From the NCBI RefSeq assembly GCF_030546805.1, contig NZ_JAUOPC010000007.1:186001-250000 (forward strand): a stretch of DNA of 64,000 bases, given 5' to 3'. This DNA comes from Cyclobacterium sp. 1_MG-2023 (GTDB lineage Bacteria; Bacteroidota; Bacteroidia; Cytophagales; Cyclobacteriaceae). The first letter of the stretch is position 1, and every line of letters starts with the position of its first letter. Below, one piece after another: positions 18,138 through 26,707 of the stretch. Under the pieces are notes generated by a model. It ran no database searches and was not told the origin of the DNA. It saw nothing but the letters and a program-made list of their open reading frames with translations. Both the position numbers and the translations under genes were made by a program.

Positions 18138-18710
18138 TTATTTTTTAATAAAGTCTGCAACCAATTTCTCTGCTTCCTTGAAAGAACGATCTAAATCTTC
18201 GTTGACCAAAACCACGTCAAATTCTTTCTCAAAGCCCATTTCAAACTTAGCCTTGTAGATTCTTCTCGACAGGCTTTCTTCTGTCTCTGTACCTCTATCT
18301 CTTAGCCTTTGGGCCAAATCCTCCATTGAAGGTACTTTTACAAAAATGGAAAGGGCCTTGTCACCAAAATATTCTTTTAGGTTAATGCCTCCTTTTACAT
18401 CTACGTCAAATATAACATGCCTTCCTTGATCCCAAATTCTTTTGATTTCTTCCTTAAGGGTACCATAAAAGTTGCCGGCATAAACTTCCTCCCATTCAAT
18501 AAAAGCATCTTGATTTATTTTTTCCCGAAACTCCTCAGGAGTCAAAAAATAATAATCTTTTCCGTTTTCTTCTTCTCTACCCCTCTTGTCTCGGGTGCAT
18601 GCAGAAATAGAAAAGCCTAATAAAGGCTCGTGTGCTAGTAGGTGTTTAACTATAGTGGTTTTACCAGATCCGGAAGGAGCTGAAAAAATAATTACTTTTC
18701 CTTGAGACAT
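18138..18710 (-). CDS. gmk: Guanylate kinase
   Basis: Phosphorylates GMP to GDP. Seen: P-loop [10 protein letters not shown] at residues 10-19, the GMP-binding region [17 protein letters not shown]-like block near 37-53, and [11 protein letters not shown] near 100-110. Length 190 is typical. It lies 5 bp downstream of the anti-sigma-like gene and 5 bp upstream of nadD, so these nucleotide genes are co-transcribed with a sigma/anti-sigma pair. Confidence 0.96.
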   Translation of the reverse strand: MSQGKVIIFSAPSGSGKTTIVKHLLAHEPLLGFSISACTRDKRGREEENGKDYYFLTPEEFREKINQDAFIEWEEVYAGNFYGTLKEEIKRIWDQGRHVIFDVDVKGGINLKEYFGDKALSIFVKVPSMEDLAQRLRDRGTETEESLSRRIYKAKFEMGFEKEFDVVLVNEDLDRSFKEAEKLVADFIKK

Positions 18711-18715
18711 AATCC

Positions 18716-18988
18716 TTACTTTAAATCTTGGATTTTTTGCCTAATGGTGGCAGCTAATTCGGATGGCACCATGTGCTTGGTACATTTGTTTTGCAAGATC
18801 TCTTTGATTACTTTTTCCAAATGATAATGCTCAAAACAAGGCTGACACTTAGCAATTTTTTCATTTAAGATCTCCTTTGAATCAGCCGTGCCTTCTCCAT
18901 CCAAAATGCTTTCCAAAAGTTCAAAGCATTTATTTTCATCACTACAGTTTTCCTTTCGTTTGTTGGATGTATTTTGATTCTTGTCCAT
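18716..18988 (-). CDS. Small zinc-finger anti-sigma factor-like protein
   Basis: A 90-residue soluble protein with a CxxC-x-E-H-Y-H cluster (Cys48, Cys51, His54, His56) and a helical C-terminus with Cys69. This resembles ZAS-type anti-sigma factors of the RsrA/ChrR kind, which hold an ECF sigma factor through a zinc site and can release it on thiol oxidation. There is no membrane segment. It starts 23 bp after the sigma factor gene, the usual order for a sigma/anti-sigma pair. The binding partner and the signal are inferred. Confidence 0.75.
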   Translation of the reverse strand: MDKNQNTSNKRKENCSDENKCFELLESILDGEGTADSKEILNEKIAKCQPCFEHYHLEKVIKEILQNKCTKHMVPSELAATIRQKIQDLK

Positions 18989-19011
18989 TTTAAGTATTTT
19001 CGATGCTATTT

Positions 19012-19602
19012 TTATTCTTCTTCAGTATCATACCCCATGTTTCCAGCATAGGAACGAAGTTTATCCTTTAAAAGGTTCCTTGCGCGATGAAGTCTTGACC
19101 TGACAGTACCTATAGGGATATCCAAAATCTTTGCCATTTCCTCATAAGTAAAACCTTCTAAGTCACAAAGAATAATCACGGTCCTGAAGTCCACAGCAAG
19201 GCTATTCAATGCATTTGAAATCTCATCACCCAACATATCTTTGACCGCATCTACTCTCAAATCTGAGGTCATACTATAATCAACATTTTCAGAGTTATAA
19301 TAAGTTTCAACCTCTTGATAATCTACCTTGGCGGGTTGTTTGCTTTTCTTTCGGTATTCATTGATAAAACTGTTTTTTAATATCCTGAATAACCAAGCTT
19401 TGGCATTGGTTCCTTTCTCAAATGAATTGATAAATCTGTAAGCCTTGAGATAAGTATCCTGTACCAAGTCTTTGGCATCATCCTCATCGAAAGTCAACCT
19501 GTACGCAAAATTGTACATGGAGTCTATATGAGGCATGAATTCATGATCAAAAATGTTGTTTTTATCTTTATCTGAATATTTTTTTCTTTGAGCTTCGGAC
19601 AT
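19012..19602 (-). CDS. ECF-type RNA polymerase sigma factor
   Basis: Sigma-70 family protein with only regions 2 and 4. Region 2 is seen as YNFAYRLTFDEDDAKDLVQDTYLKAYRF with NAKAWLFRILKNSFINEYRK (about 30-80). Region 4 is LEGFTYEEMAKILDIPIGTVRSRLHRAR (about 148-175). Length 196. It heads the operon sigma - anti-sigma - gmk - nadD. Many Bacteroidota carry one such cytoplasmic sigma factor with a small zinc protein; a stress role is plausible but not shown by the sequence. Confidence 0.93.
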   Translation of the reverse strand: MSEAQRKKYSDKDKNNIFDHEFMPHIDSMYNFAYRLTFDEDDAKDLVQDTYLKAYRFINSFEKGTNAKAWLFRILKNSFINEYRKKSKQPAKVDYQEVETYYNSENVDYSMTSDLRVDAVKDMLGDEISNALNSLAVDFRTVIILCDLEGFTYEEMAKILDIPIGTVRSRLHRARNLLKDKLRSYAGNMGYDTEEE

Positions 19603-19716
19603 AGACCATAAAATTACTAATTGGGTTTATTTATAACTAATTTTCCTCAAGAAAGTCACTATTATTTCATTATTTTGACCCGGGATGATTTCTCATTAAA
19701 CCTCGCAGATAGTAAT

Positions 19717-20562
19717 ATGCTCTTATTTCGGCTGTTTTCCAAACTACCACTGAAAGTCTTGTTTGTTTTTTCGGACCTCTTTTACCTTCTAGCCTATTAT
19801 ATCATTGGGTATAGAAAAAAAATTGTCCTAAGTAATATCAAACATGCTTTCCCCGAAAAAAGTGATGCTGAAATTAAAACCATAGCCAGGAAGTTTTATA
19901 GAAACTTCACTGACTCCATGGCAGAAACCATCAAACTCCTGACCATGGGTAGAAAAGAACTTCACCGGAGATTCGTTACCAAAAACGCAAACTTGGTAAC
20001 TGACAATGTAGACAATGGCGAAATTGTGATAGGGATGTGTGGCCATTTTTTTAACTGGGAAGGACATCTCTTAACCGCTTCATCCAAAGTAGGAGAAAAG
20101 TGTGAAACAGTTTACACAAAGTTAAGTGCGCCATTTTTTGAAAAACTAATGAAGTCCATGCGCTGTCGTTTTGGAGCAATTTTAACTGAAAGAAAATCCT
20201 TCCAACGCACTTTTTTGAGAAATCGAAACAAGCCCAGACTAATCGTTTTGGCTGCTGATCAGCGCCCCAATTTATCTGACATCAGGTATTGGACTCCATT
20301 TATGAATCGAGAAACTGCTTTTTTTGAAGGAGGGGAAAAGTTAGCGAAAAAATTCAACACCAAAGTAATTTATGCACATACAAGCAAACCCAAAAGAGGG
20401 CATTATGTTTTTGAATATCAAGTATTAAGCCAACCTCCTTACCTGGATCATGAGCCGCATTCCATCACTGATAAATTCATCAGTCTATTGGAAAAAAATA
20501 TACGGGCCGAACCATCTCTTTATTTATGGTCTCACAATAGGTGGAAACAAAAAAAACCGTAG
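19717..20562 (+). CDS. LpxL/HtrB-type lipid A acyltransferase
   Basis: Inner-membrane-associated acyltransferase that adds a secondary acyl chain to lipid A. Seen: an N-terminal hydrophobic anchor (LFRLFSKLPLKVLFVFSDLFYLLAYY), and the family HxxxxE-type motif in GHFFNWEG (His and Glu about 140-146), with AADQRP further on (about 206). The open frame extends upstream to a TTG at 19621, but the ATG at 19717 gives the normal family N-terminus and 281 residues. It is divergent from the ECF sigma operon. Confidence 0.9.
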   Translation: MLLFRLFSKLPLKVLFVFSDLFYLLAYYIIGYRKKIVLSNIKHAFPEKSDAEIKTIARKFYRNFTDSMAETIKLLTMGRKELHRRFVTKNANLVTDNVDNGEIVIGMCGHFFNWEGHLLTASSKVGEKCETVYTKLSAPFFEKLMKSMRCRFGAILTERKSFQRTFLRNRNKPRLIVLAADQRPNLSDIRYWTPFMNRETAFFEGGEKLAKKFNTKVIYAHTSKPKRGHYVFEYQVLSQPPYLDHEPHSITDKFISLLEKNIRAEPSLYLWSHNRWKQKKP

Positions 20563-20771
20563 TTAATAATTACCTTGCTCAAACCCTGCCAAACAATCTT
20601 TTCTAGCCTTATTATTGTAAGGTAGTGATTATATTAATCTTGGCTGCTAAACAAGCATTAACCTAATTTAGCAGACATTCATAAAGAAAATAGAACCAAT
20701 TAGACAGCCTTTTCAGTTTTATAATCACGGACAATTAAATTGGATCAGAACGTAAGCTGAAAAAGAATTGA

Positions 20772-20779
20772 TAACTTTG
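20772..20779 (+). promoter_or_regulatory. Candidate -7 element for the helicase gene
   Basis: TAACTTTG fits the TAnnTTTG element, 47 bp before the helicase ATG. No good -33 TTTG at the correct distance was found, so support is weak. Confidence 0.3.
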
Positions 20780-20825
20780 AACAGGCTTTAATCACTTAGC
20801 TGACAAAAAGTAAATTGAATAGAAT

Positions 20826-23072
20826 ATGGAATATTTAGCCACCCTTAATCCTCCTCAACTTGAAGCTGTAAAAAAAACAGACGGTCCGGTAATGATTATT
20901 GCCGGCGCAGGTTCAGGAAAAACCAGAGTGCTAACTTATAGGATTGCCCATTTAATTCACGAAAAAAAGGTGGATGCTTTCCAGATCCTCTCCCTAACTT
21001 TTACCAATAAGGCTGCCAGTGAAATGAAGCAGCGTATTGAGAAGTTGATAGGCTTGGAAGCAAGAAACACCTGGATGGGCACTTTTCACTCTGTCTTTGC
21101 TAAAATCCTACGTGTGGAAGCTCAGAAATTAGGTTACCCGAGCAATTTCACGATCTATGACAGTGACGACAGCAAATCACTTATCAGATCCATCGTAAAA
21201 GAGATGAAATTGGATGATAAGGTTTACAAGGCCAATACGGTACTTTCCAGAATTTCCGGGGCTAAAAATAGGCTGATCGGCTGGCAGGCATACCTTAACG
21301 ACCCATATATTATTGCAGATGATGAAGCGGCCATGAAACCAAAAATGGGAGAAATTTACAAGGCCTACCAAAACAGGCTATTTAGGTCTTCTGCCATGGA
21401 TTTTGACGACTTGCTTTTCAATACCAACATCTTGTTTCGGGACCATCCGGATGTACTGAACAAATACCAGCAAAGGTTTCGATATGTAATGGTGGATGAG
21501 TTTCAAGACACCAACCTTTCCCAATACCTGATCACTAAAAAACTTGCTGCCGTTCATCAGAACATATGCGTGGTGGGAGATGATGCGCAAAGTATTTATG
21601 CCTTTAGGGGTGCAGACATACAGAACATTCTGAATTTCGAAAAAGATTACCCCGACCTATTGGTCGTTAAGCTGGAACAAAACTACCGGTCAACCAAGAA
21701 CATTGTAGAAACCGCTAATTCTATCATTGCCAAAAACAAATCCCAACTCAAAAAAAATGTTTGGACCCAAAATGATTCCGGAGATTTAATTGAATTGATG
21801 AAAGCCTCTTCAGACAATGAAGAAGGCAGAATGGTGGCAGCGACTATTTTTGAAGAAAAAAACAACAAGCAATTAAGCAATAGTGATTTTGCCATTTTGT
21901 ACCGGACAAACTCCCAGTCCAGGTCAATGGAGGAAGCCCTGAGAAAGTCAGGAATCGCTTATAGGATTATTGGAGGACTTTCATTTTATCAGAGGAAAGA
22001 GATCAAAGACCTGATGGGCTACTTTAGGTTTGTGGTCAATCATGAGGATGAAGAAGCCTTTAAAAGAATCATTAATTATCCAAAGAGAGGTATAGGAAAC
22101 ACCAGTGTGGAAAAACTCATGGTAGGTGCCTATGAGCATGATATTTCATTATGGAAAGTACTCAACAATAGCCAGAGTTTCTTATCGGGCAGAGGGGCAA
22201 ATGCAGTAACTGATTTTTGCACCATGATCAATAGCTTTAAGATGGAAGTGGAAAGAAAAGATGCGTTTGAAGCAGCCACATCTATTGCCAAGCAATCAGG
22301 GCTTCTTCGAGACTTGTATGAAGACAAAACCATTGAAGGGCTCAACAGGTATGAGAACGTTCAGGAATTGCTCAACGCCATCAAGGAGTATGTAGACAAC
22401 CCGGAAAATGAAGACAAATCCCTCGGTGCTTTTCTTCAGGAAATTGCCCTACTGACAGATGAAGACCAAAATAAAAACAATCAGGATACGGTTACCATGA
22501 TGACCATTCACTCTTCCAAGGGGCTTGAATTTAAGTATGTGTTTGTGGTAGGAATGGAAGAAGATCTTTTCCCTTCGCAGATGATGATGCAAAGCAGAGA
22601 AGACCTGGAAGAAGAAAGGCGATTGTTTTATGTAGCTACAACCAGGGCCATGGAGAAGTTGTACTTCAGTTATGCCCTGACGAGGTACCGTTATGGAAGA
22701 TTGCTTAATTGTGAGCCCAGTAGGTTTTTGGAAGAAATTGACCCAACATTTATCAAGGTCAATAAAAAACTAAGCAGTAAACTCTCCAGTAGCTTTAGGG
22801 AAAGTGAAGGGAAACAAGGCTTTGTTGGACTTAAGAAAAAGCCGGCAATTAGGAATACAACCACTAAATTACATGACCCCGGACCTAACTTTAAACCTTC
22901 CAACACCAATAATTTGAAAGAAGGAATGAAGATAGAGCACCCTAAGTTTGGCTTTGGAAAAGTGCATGGTATTGAAACCGAAGGTACCAATAGAAAAGCA
23001 CATATTCATTTCGAGCATTTTGGAGATAAAACATTATTACTTAGCTTTGCAAAGCTTCGCATAGTAGAATAG
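20826..23072 (+). CDS. PcrA/UvrD-type superfamily 1 DNA helicase
   Basis: ATP-dependent 3'-5' helicase for repair and clearing of replication blocks. Seen: motif I AGAGSGKT (26-33), motif Ia LTFTNKAASEM, motif II VDEFQDTN, motif III VGDDAQSIYAFRGAD, motif IV QNYRS, motif V TMMTIHSSKGLEF and motif VI EERRLFYVATTRA. The C-terminal segment HPKFGFGKVHGIE is the Tudor-like end that binds RNA polymerase in PcrA proteins. The 748 residues are full length. It is followed by DUF4290 and murA on the same strand. Confidence 0.95.
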   Translation: MEYLATLNPPQLEAVKKTDGPVMIIAGAGSGKTRVLTYRIAHLIHEKKVDAFQILSLTFTNKAASEMKQRIEKLIGLEARNTWMGTFHSVFAKILRVEAQKLGYPSNFTIYDSDDSKSLIRSIVKEMKLDDKVYKANTVLSRISGAKNRLIGWQAYLNDPYIIADDEAAMKPKMGEIYKAYQNRLFRSSAMDFDDLLFNTNILFRDHPDVLNKYQQRFRYVMVDEFQDTNLSQYLITKKLAAVHQNICVVGDDAQSIYAFRGADIQNILNFEKDYPDLLVVKLEQNYRSTKNIVETANSIIAKNKSQLKKNVWTQNDSGDLIELMKASSDNEEGRMVAATIFEEKNNKQLSNSDFAILYRTNSQSRSMEEALRKSGIAYRIIGGLSFYQRKEIKDLMGYFRFVVNHEDEEAFKRIINYPKRGIGNTSVEKLMVGAYEHDISLWKVLNNSQSFLSGRGANAVTDFCTMINSFKMEVERKDAFEAATSIAKQSGLLRDLYEDKTIEGLNRYENVQELLNAIKEYVDNPENEDKSLGAFLQEIALLTDEDQNKNNQDTVTMMTIHSSKGLEFKYVFVVGMEEDLFPSQMMMQSREDLEEERRLFYVATTRAMEKLYFSYALTRYRYGRLLNCEPSRFLEEIDPTFIKVNKKLSSKLSSSFRESEGKQGFVGLKKKPAIRNTTTKLHDPGPNFKPSNTNNLKEGMKIEHPKFGFGKVHGIETEGTNRKAHIHFEHFGDKTLLLSFAKLRIVE

Positions 23073-23167
23073 CAAATGATCATAGATACCGGAAGCACCT
23101 GAGACTTAACTAATGCGTATTTTTTTAGTATATTGAAAAAAGTTCAGGAAACTTAAAAGCAGGTGTC

Positions 23168-23845
23168 ATGGTAAATAATGAAAAGCCTAAAAACAAAGTT
23201 ATTTTGAAAGAATACGGAAAAAACATCCAGAAATTAGTGGATTATGTGAAAACTGTTCCCGATCAAGAGAAACGGACAGAATATGCATACGCCTTGGTGG
23301 AGTTGATGAAGCAACTCAATCCATTATTAAAAACCGAAAGTGATCAAAAGCTTTGGGACGATATGTACATAATGTCTGATTTCTCACTCGAGGTGGATTC
23401 TCCTTTCCCAATGCCGGAAAAGGAACTGCTGGGTAAAAAACCGCTGCCGATAGGTTATCCCAAAGGAGAAGTTCGATACAAGCATTATGGAAGAAACATT
23501 GAAAAGTTAATAGCCAAAGCTATTGAAATAGAAGATGATAAGGAGCAAGAAACCGCTTTGATTTATATCGGGCAATTGATGCGAAGCTTTCACTCTACCT
23601 GGAACCGAGAAAACTTTGATGATGCCATCATTATTGATGACATCAAATCCCTCTCCAAAGGTAAACTTCACATTGACCTCGAAAAAGTCAAAGAAAACGG
23701 GCTTTTTGAAACCAGCATGAGAAGGGATTTCAAAAGCAATGTCCCTAGCAATTCAGGCAATAACTCAAATAGTGGTGGAAGAAGGAATTATTCCGGAGGC
23801 AAAAGAAGAAATAACGGTTCTAATAGCAAAAAAAGGAGAAATTAA
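23168..23845 (+). CDS. DUF4290 family protein
   Basis: A 225-residue cytoplasmic protein of a Bacteroidota-specific family of unknown function. Seen: the N-terminal block VILKEYGKNIQKLVDYVKTVPDQ-type sequence, ALVELMKQLNP, and a second half beginning YKHYGRNIEKLI that repeats the first motif. The C-terminal 45 residues are a basic Ser/Asn/Gly/Arg tail, as in nucleic-acid-binding proteins. Its stop overlaps the murA start by one base (TAATG), so translation is coupled. Coupling to murA suggests a housekeeping envelope or growth role (inference only). Confidence 0.85.
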   Translation: MVNNEKPKNKVILKEYGKNIQKLVDYVKTVPDQEKRTEYAYALVELMKQLNPLLKTESDQKLWDDMYIMSDFSLEVDSPFPMPEKELLGKKPLPIGYPKGEVRYKHYGRNIEKLIAKAIEIEDDKEQETALIYIGQLMRSFHSTWNRENFDDAIIIDDIKSLSKGKLHIDLEKVKENGLFETSMRRDFKSNVPSNSGNNSNSGGRRNYSGGKRRNNGSNSKKRRN

Positions 23846-25152
23846 TGGCATCATTTCGGGTAAATGGAGGGACGAAACTTAAAGGTGAAATCACTCCCCA
23901 AGGCGCTAAAAACGAAGCCTTGCAAATCCTCTGTGCCGTATTGCTTACATCTGAGGAGGTTATCATCAATAAAATCCCTAACATCAGGGATGTAAATAAA
24001 TTAATAGAACTGCTCTCAGACATGGGAGTGGTCGTGAAAAAACAAGGACCGGAAAGCTACTCCTTTACAGCCAAAAACATCAAGCTTGATTACCTGGAAA
24101 CAGAAACATATCTTGAAAAGGCCTCAAGCCTTAGAGGATCTGTTATGCTTCTTGGTCCCTTGCTTTCCAGATTCGGAAGTGGAAGAATTTCTAAACCGGG
24201 AGGAGACAAAATTGGCAGAAGACGAATGGACACCCATTTTACGGGTTTCCAAAAACTTGGGGCAAAATTCCATTATGACGCCAAAAAGGAACTGTATAAG
24301 ATAGATGGAAGCCAATTGAAAGGCACCTATATGTTGCTTGATGAGGCTTCTGTAACCGGAACTGCCAATATCATCATGGCAGCAACCATGGCTGAAGGAA
24401 AGACCACCATTTACAATGCAGCCTGTGAACCCTATATCCAGCAGCTATGCCAGATGATAAACAGCATGGGTGGAAAAATCTCCGGGGTAGGTTCAAATCT
24501 ATTGGAAATCACAGGGGTAGAAAGCCTTACAGGTACAGAACATACCCTTTTGCCTGACATGATTGAAATCGGGTCTTTTATAGGCTTGGCCGCCATGACC
24601 CAATCAGAGATTACAATCAAAGATGCAAAAGTAGACAAACTTGGGATAATTCCCGATACCTTTAGGAGGTTGGGCATAAAGCTAGAAATCAAAGGAGACG
24701 ATATTTACATTCCTGCAAGAAAGCATTTTGAGATTGAAACCTTTATAGATGGATCCATTTTAACGGTTTCGGATGCCATATGGCCGGGATTTACCCCGGA
24801 TTTGCTGAGCATAGTCTTGGTAGTGGCCACCCAAGCGAAAGGAACCGTACTGGTTCATCAGAAAATGTTTGAAAGCAGGTTGTTTTTTGTGGACAAGTTG
24901 ATCGATATGGGGGCTCAAATCATCTTATGTGATCCTCATAGAGCTACGGTTATCGGTTTGGACCGAAAGTACCCGCTGAAGGGTATTCGAATGACTTCTC
25001 CCGATATACGGGCAGGGGTCTCTCTCTTAATTGCAGCCCTGTCTGCTGAGGGTGTATCCATTATTGACAATGTAGAACAAATTGATAGAGGTTATCAGTA
25101 CATTGATCAACGCCTCAATGCATTGGGAGCAGATATTGTAAGGTTTAATTAA
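23845..25152 (+). CDS. murA: UDP-N-acetylglucosamine 1-carboxyvinyltransferase (MurA, Asp-type)
   Basis: First committed step of peptidoglycan synthesis: transfers enolpyruvate from PEP to UDP-GlcNAc. Seen: GAKNEALQILCAVLLT (Lys22 and Asn23 of the KN motif), RGSVMLLGPLL, RRMDTHFTGFQKLGA, and the C-terminal DRGYQYIDQRLNALGA. The catalytic-loop position that is Cys115 in E. coli MurA is Asp here: GGDKIG, Asp121, codon GAC at 24205-24207. The same replacement is known to remove fosfomycin alkylation. At 435 residues it is otherwise a normal enzyme. It is translationally coupled to DUF4290 and ends in a strong terminator. Confidence 0.95.
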   Translation: MASFRVNGGTKLKGEITPQGAKNEALQILCAVLLTSEEVIINKIPNIRDVNKLIELLSDMGVVVKKQGPESYSFTAKNIKLDYLETETYLEKASSLRGSVMLLGPLLSRFGSGRISKPGGDKIGRRRMDTHFTGFQKLGAKFHYDAKKELYKIDGSQLKGTYMLLDEASVTGTANIIMAATMAEGKTTIYNAACEPYIQQLCQMINSMGGKISGVGSNLLEITGVESLTGTEHTLLPDMIEIGSFIGLAAMTQSEITIKDAKVDKLGIIPDTFRRLGIKLEIKGDDIYIPARKHFEIETFIDGSILTVSDAIWPGFTPDLLSIVLVVATQAKGTVLVHQKMFESRLFFVDKLIDMGAQIILCDPHRATVIGLDRKYPLKGIRMTSPDIRAGVSLLIAALSAEGVSIIDNVEQIDRGYQYIDQRLNALGADIVRFN

Positions 25153-25164
25153 CCTGAAAAATAG

Positions 25165-25211
25165 AAAAGCCCTTGTTCAATTCATCCTGTTGAATTGAAC
25201 AAGGGCTTTTT
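25165..25211 (+). terminator. Rho-independent terminator of murA
   Basis: AAAGCCCTTGTTCAATTCA pairs perfectly with its complement around a 6-nt loop and is followed by five T. It starts 13 bp after the murA stop. Confidence 0.9.
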
Positions 25212-25327
25212 GTTATATTTAAATTATTCTAGCGATTAGTAATACTTAGGCAGCAAAAAGAAAATTTTATTATCGCAGAAAAACACAAAGTTGGAAGCCT
25301 TGGGGTAAATAATTAAATGCTCAACAG

Positions 25328-25897
25328 TTACTCCTCCACACCAATTTCTTCAAGGAGGGCCGCATACCATTCTTCTCCATACTTCCTTACAAGAGCCCCT
25401 TTCAAAAAGCGATACAAAGGAACGCCCAAGGTATTCCCCAATGAACAAGCAGGGTCACATATTTCCCAGCGGTCGTAGTTCAATGCCTCATACTCATCAT
25501 ATTTGGTGATTCTGATCGGATACAAATGACAGCTTATAGGTTTTTTAAAGGTAGTTTTCCCTTGATTATAGGCGTCTTCTATTCCACATTTTAAAATTCC
25601 TTTCTCATCGGTAATGGCAAAAGCACAGGCTCCATTTTCACCAATTGTGGTGGTTCCTTTCTCATTTTCCTGATCGATCACCCAGGTACCCTTTTCGGCA
25701 ATGGCTTCTCTACCCTCATCGGTAAGAAAAGGTGCAATGGATGGGTAATCTTTTTCGAGGACCTCAATTTCATCGTCTAGCAGAGGTGCTCCGGCATCCC
25801 CTTCTACGCAACATGCCCCTTTGCATTTTCCCAGGTCACAAACAAAAAATTGTTCTTTTATATCATCGCTGATAACCGCATTCTCAACTAATATCAT
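25328..25897 (-). CDS. DUF3109 family cysteine-rich protein
   Basis: A 189-residue cytoplasmic protein of the DUF3109 family, common in Bacteroidota. Seen: an N-terminal cysteine cluster [11 protein letters not shown] (about 20-30), GACAFA and KCGIEDAY in the middle, CHLYPIR, then CDPACSLG. The cysteines resemble the YkgJ/CxxCxxxCC-type metal-binding families and probably hold zinc or an Fe-S cluster (inference). No function is established. It stands alone with a candidate promoter just upstream. Confidence 0.85.
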   Translation of the reverse strand: MILVENAVISDDIKEQFFVCDLGKCKGACCVEGDAGAPLLDDEIEVLEKDYPSIAPFLTDEGREAIAEKGTWVIDQENEKGTTTIGENGACAFAITDEKGILKCGIEDAYNQGKTTFKKPISCHLYPIRITKYDEYEALNYDRWEICDPACSLGNTLGVPLYRFLKGALVRKYGEEWYAALLEEIGVEE

Positions 25898-25914
25898 ATG
25901 CTCCTATTTTTTTA

Positions 25915-25944
25915 CAAAGGTATAGTTTTCCTAAATAGGTTAAA
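25915..25944 (-). promoter_or_regulatory. Candidate promoter for the DUF3109 gene
   Basis: Minus-strand TACCTTTG (25922-25915) fits TAnnTTTG. A partial upstream element TTTA lies about 19 nt away. It lies 18 bp before the start codon, giving a very short leader. Confidence 0.3.
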
Positions 25945-26000
25945 AATAAATATTAACCAATGCTTTTAAGAAACTGAAACCTTTTCATTGGATCACTAAT

Positions 26001-26120
26001 TCAGGTACATTGGCCCAATAAAAACCAAAGCAAAATAAAAATCAAGACGGTACTAAAACAGCCCCCGCCCAATTTATAAGCCCCATATCCGGCAATTAAT
26101 CCTTTAAATAAACTTCTCAT
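26001..26120 (-). CDS. Small membrane protein, 39 residues, unknown function
   Basis: A short gene read directly from the minus strand: ATG at 26120-26118, TGA at 26003-26001. The peptide starts MRSLFKGLIAGYGAYKLGG, then GCFSTVLIFILLWFLLGQCT, giving a basic/glycine-rich N-terminus and one C-terminal transmembrane helix. An unusually clear Shine-Dalgarno-like GAGG lies 4 nt before the ATG, rare in this phylum. It lies between DUF3109 and rnpB. It resembles small Gly-rich single-helix peptides of Bacteroidota, but I know no name or function for it. Confidence 0.6.
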   Translation of the reverse strand: MRSLFKGLIAGYGAYKLGGGCFSTVLIFILLWFLLGQCT

Positions 26121-26239
26121 AATCCTCGTTGTAAGTTAAATGATTGTATCCCTATTAGAAAGATAACCAATAAATTTGAAGAGGGAAATAGAATACATGG
26201 ATATGATCCTTGTAAACAATCAATTAAAAACCAATATCA

Positions 26240-26272
26240 TTGTGAATTATGGGTTTATTTGATTTATTTTTG
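26240..26272 (+). promoter_or_regulatory. Promoter of rnpB
   Basis: TTG (26240-26242), a 22-nt spacer, then TATTTTTG (26265-26272), matching TAnnTTTG. It ends about 4 nt before the first base of the RNase P RNA P1 stem, so the predicted transcription start coincides with the RNA 5' end. Confidence 0.6.
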
Positions 26273-26275
26273 TGA

Positions 26276-26673
26276 TGTGCAGGCTGGTTTGTCGCTGTTC
26301 TTGATGTTCGCATCAGGAAAAGAGGAAAGTCCGGGCAACATAGAGTACCATACTTCCTAACGGGAAGGTGTTTTGGTAGGAATGCCAAAATAACAGACAG
26401 TGCCACAGAAAAAAAACCGCCCCGGCCGGTATTTCCGTAAGGGGTAAGGGTGAAAAGGTGGGGTAAAAGCCCACCGGGTACCGGGTGACCGGTATTGCAG
26501 GGTAAACCTTATGGGTTGAAAGACCAAATAGGCTCCGGTCATTGGGCTACTCGTCCAAATCTACCAAGATAACCGGAGTGGGTAGGTCGTTGGACCTTTT
26601 CTGTGAAGAAAAGGCTAGATAAATGGCAAACACTTTGAAAGGAGTAACAGAACCCGGCTTATAAGCCTGCACT
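26276..26673 (+). ncRNA. rnpB: RNase P RNA (bacterial type A-like)
   Basis: Catalytic RNA that matures tRNA 5' ends. Seen: the universal core GAGGAAAGTCCGGGC near 26323-26337 and its distal partner ACAGAACCCGGCTTA near 26648-26662, which pair to form P4. GTGCAGGCT at the 5' end pairs with AGCCTGCAC at the 3' end to form P1. The length of about 398 nt and the internal G-rich arms are normal. Ends are set by the P1 stem and could be off by a few bases. Confidence 0.96.
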
Positions 26674-26707
26674 TTTAATTTTACTAAAAAAACGGATAGC
26701 TTTAAAC

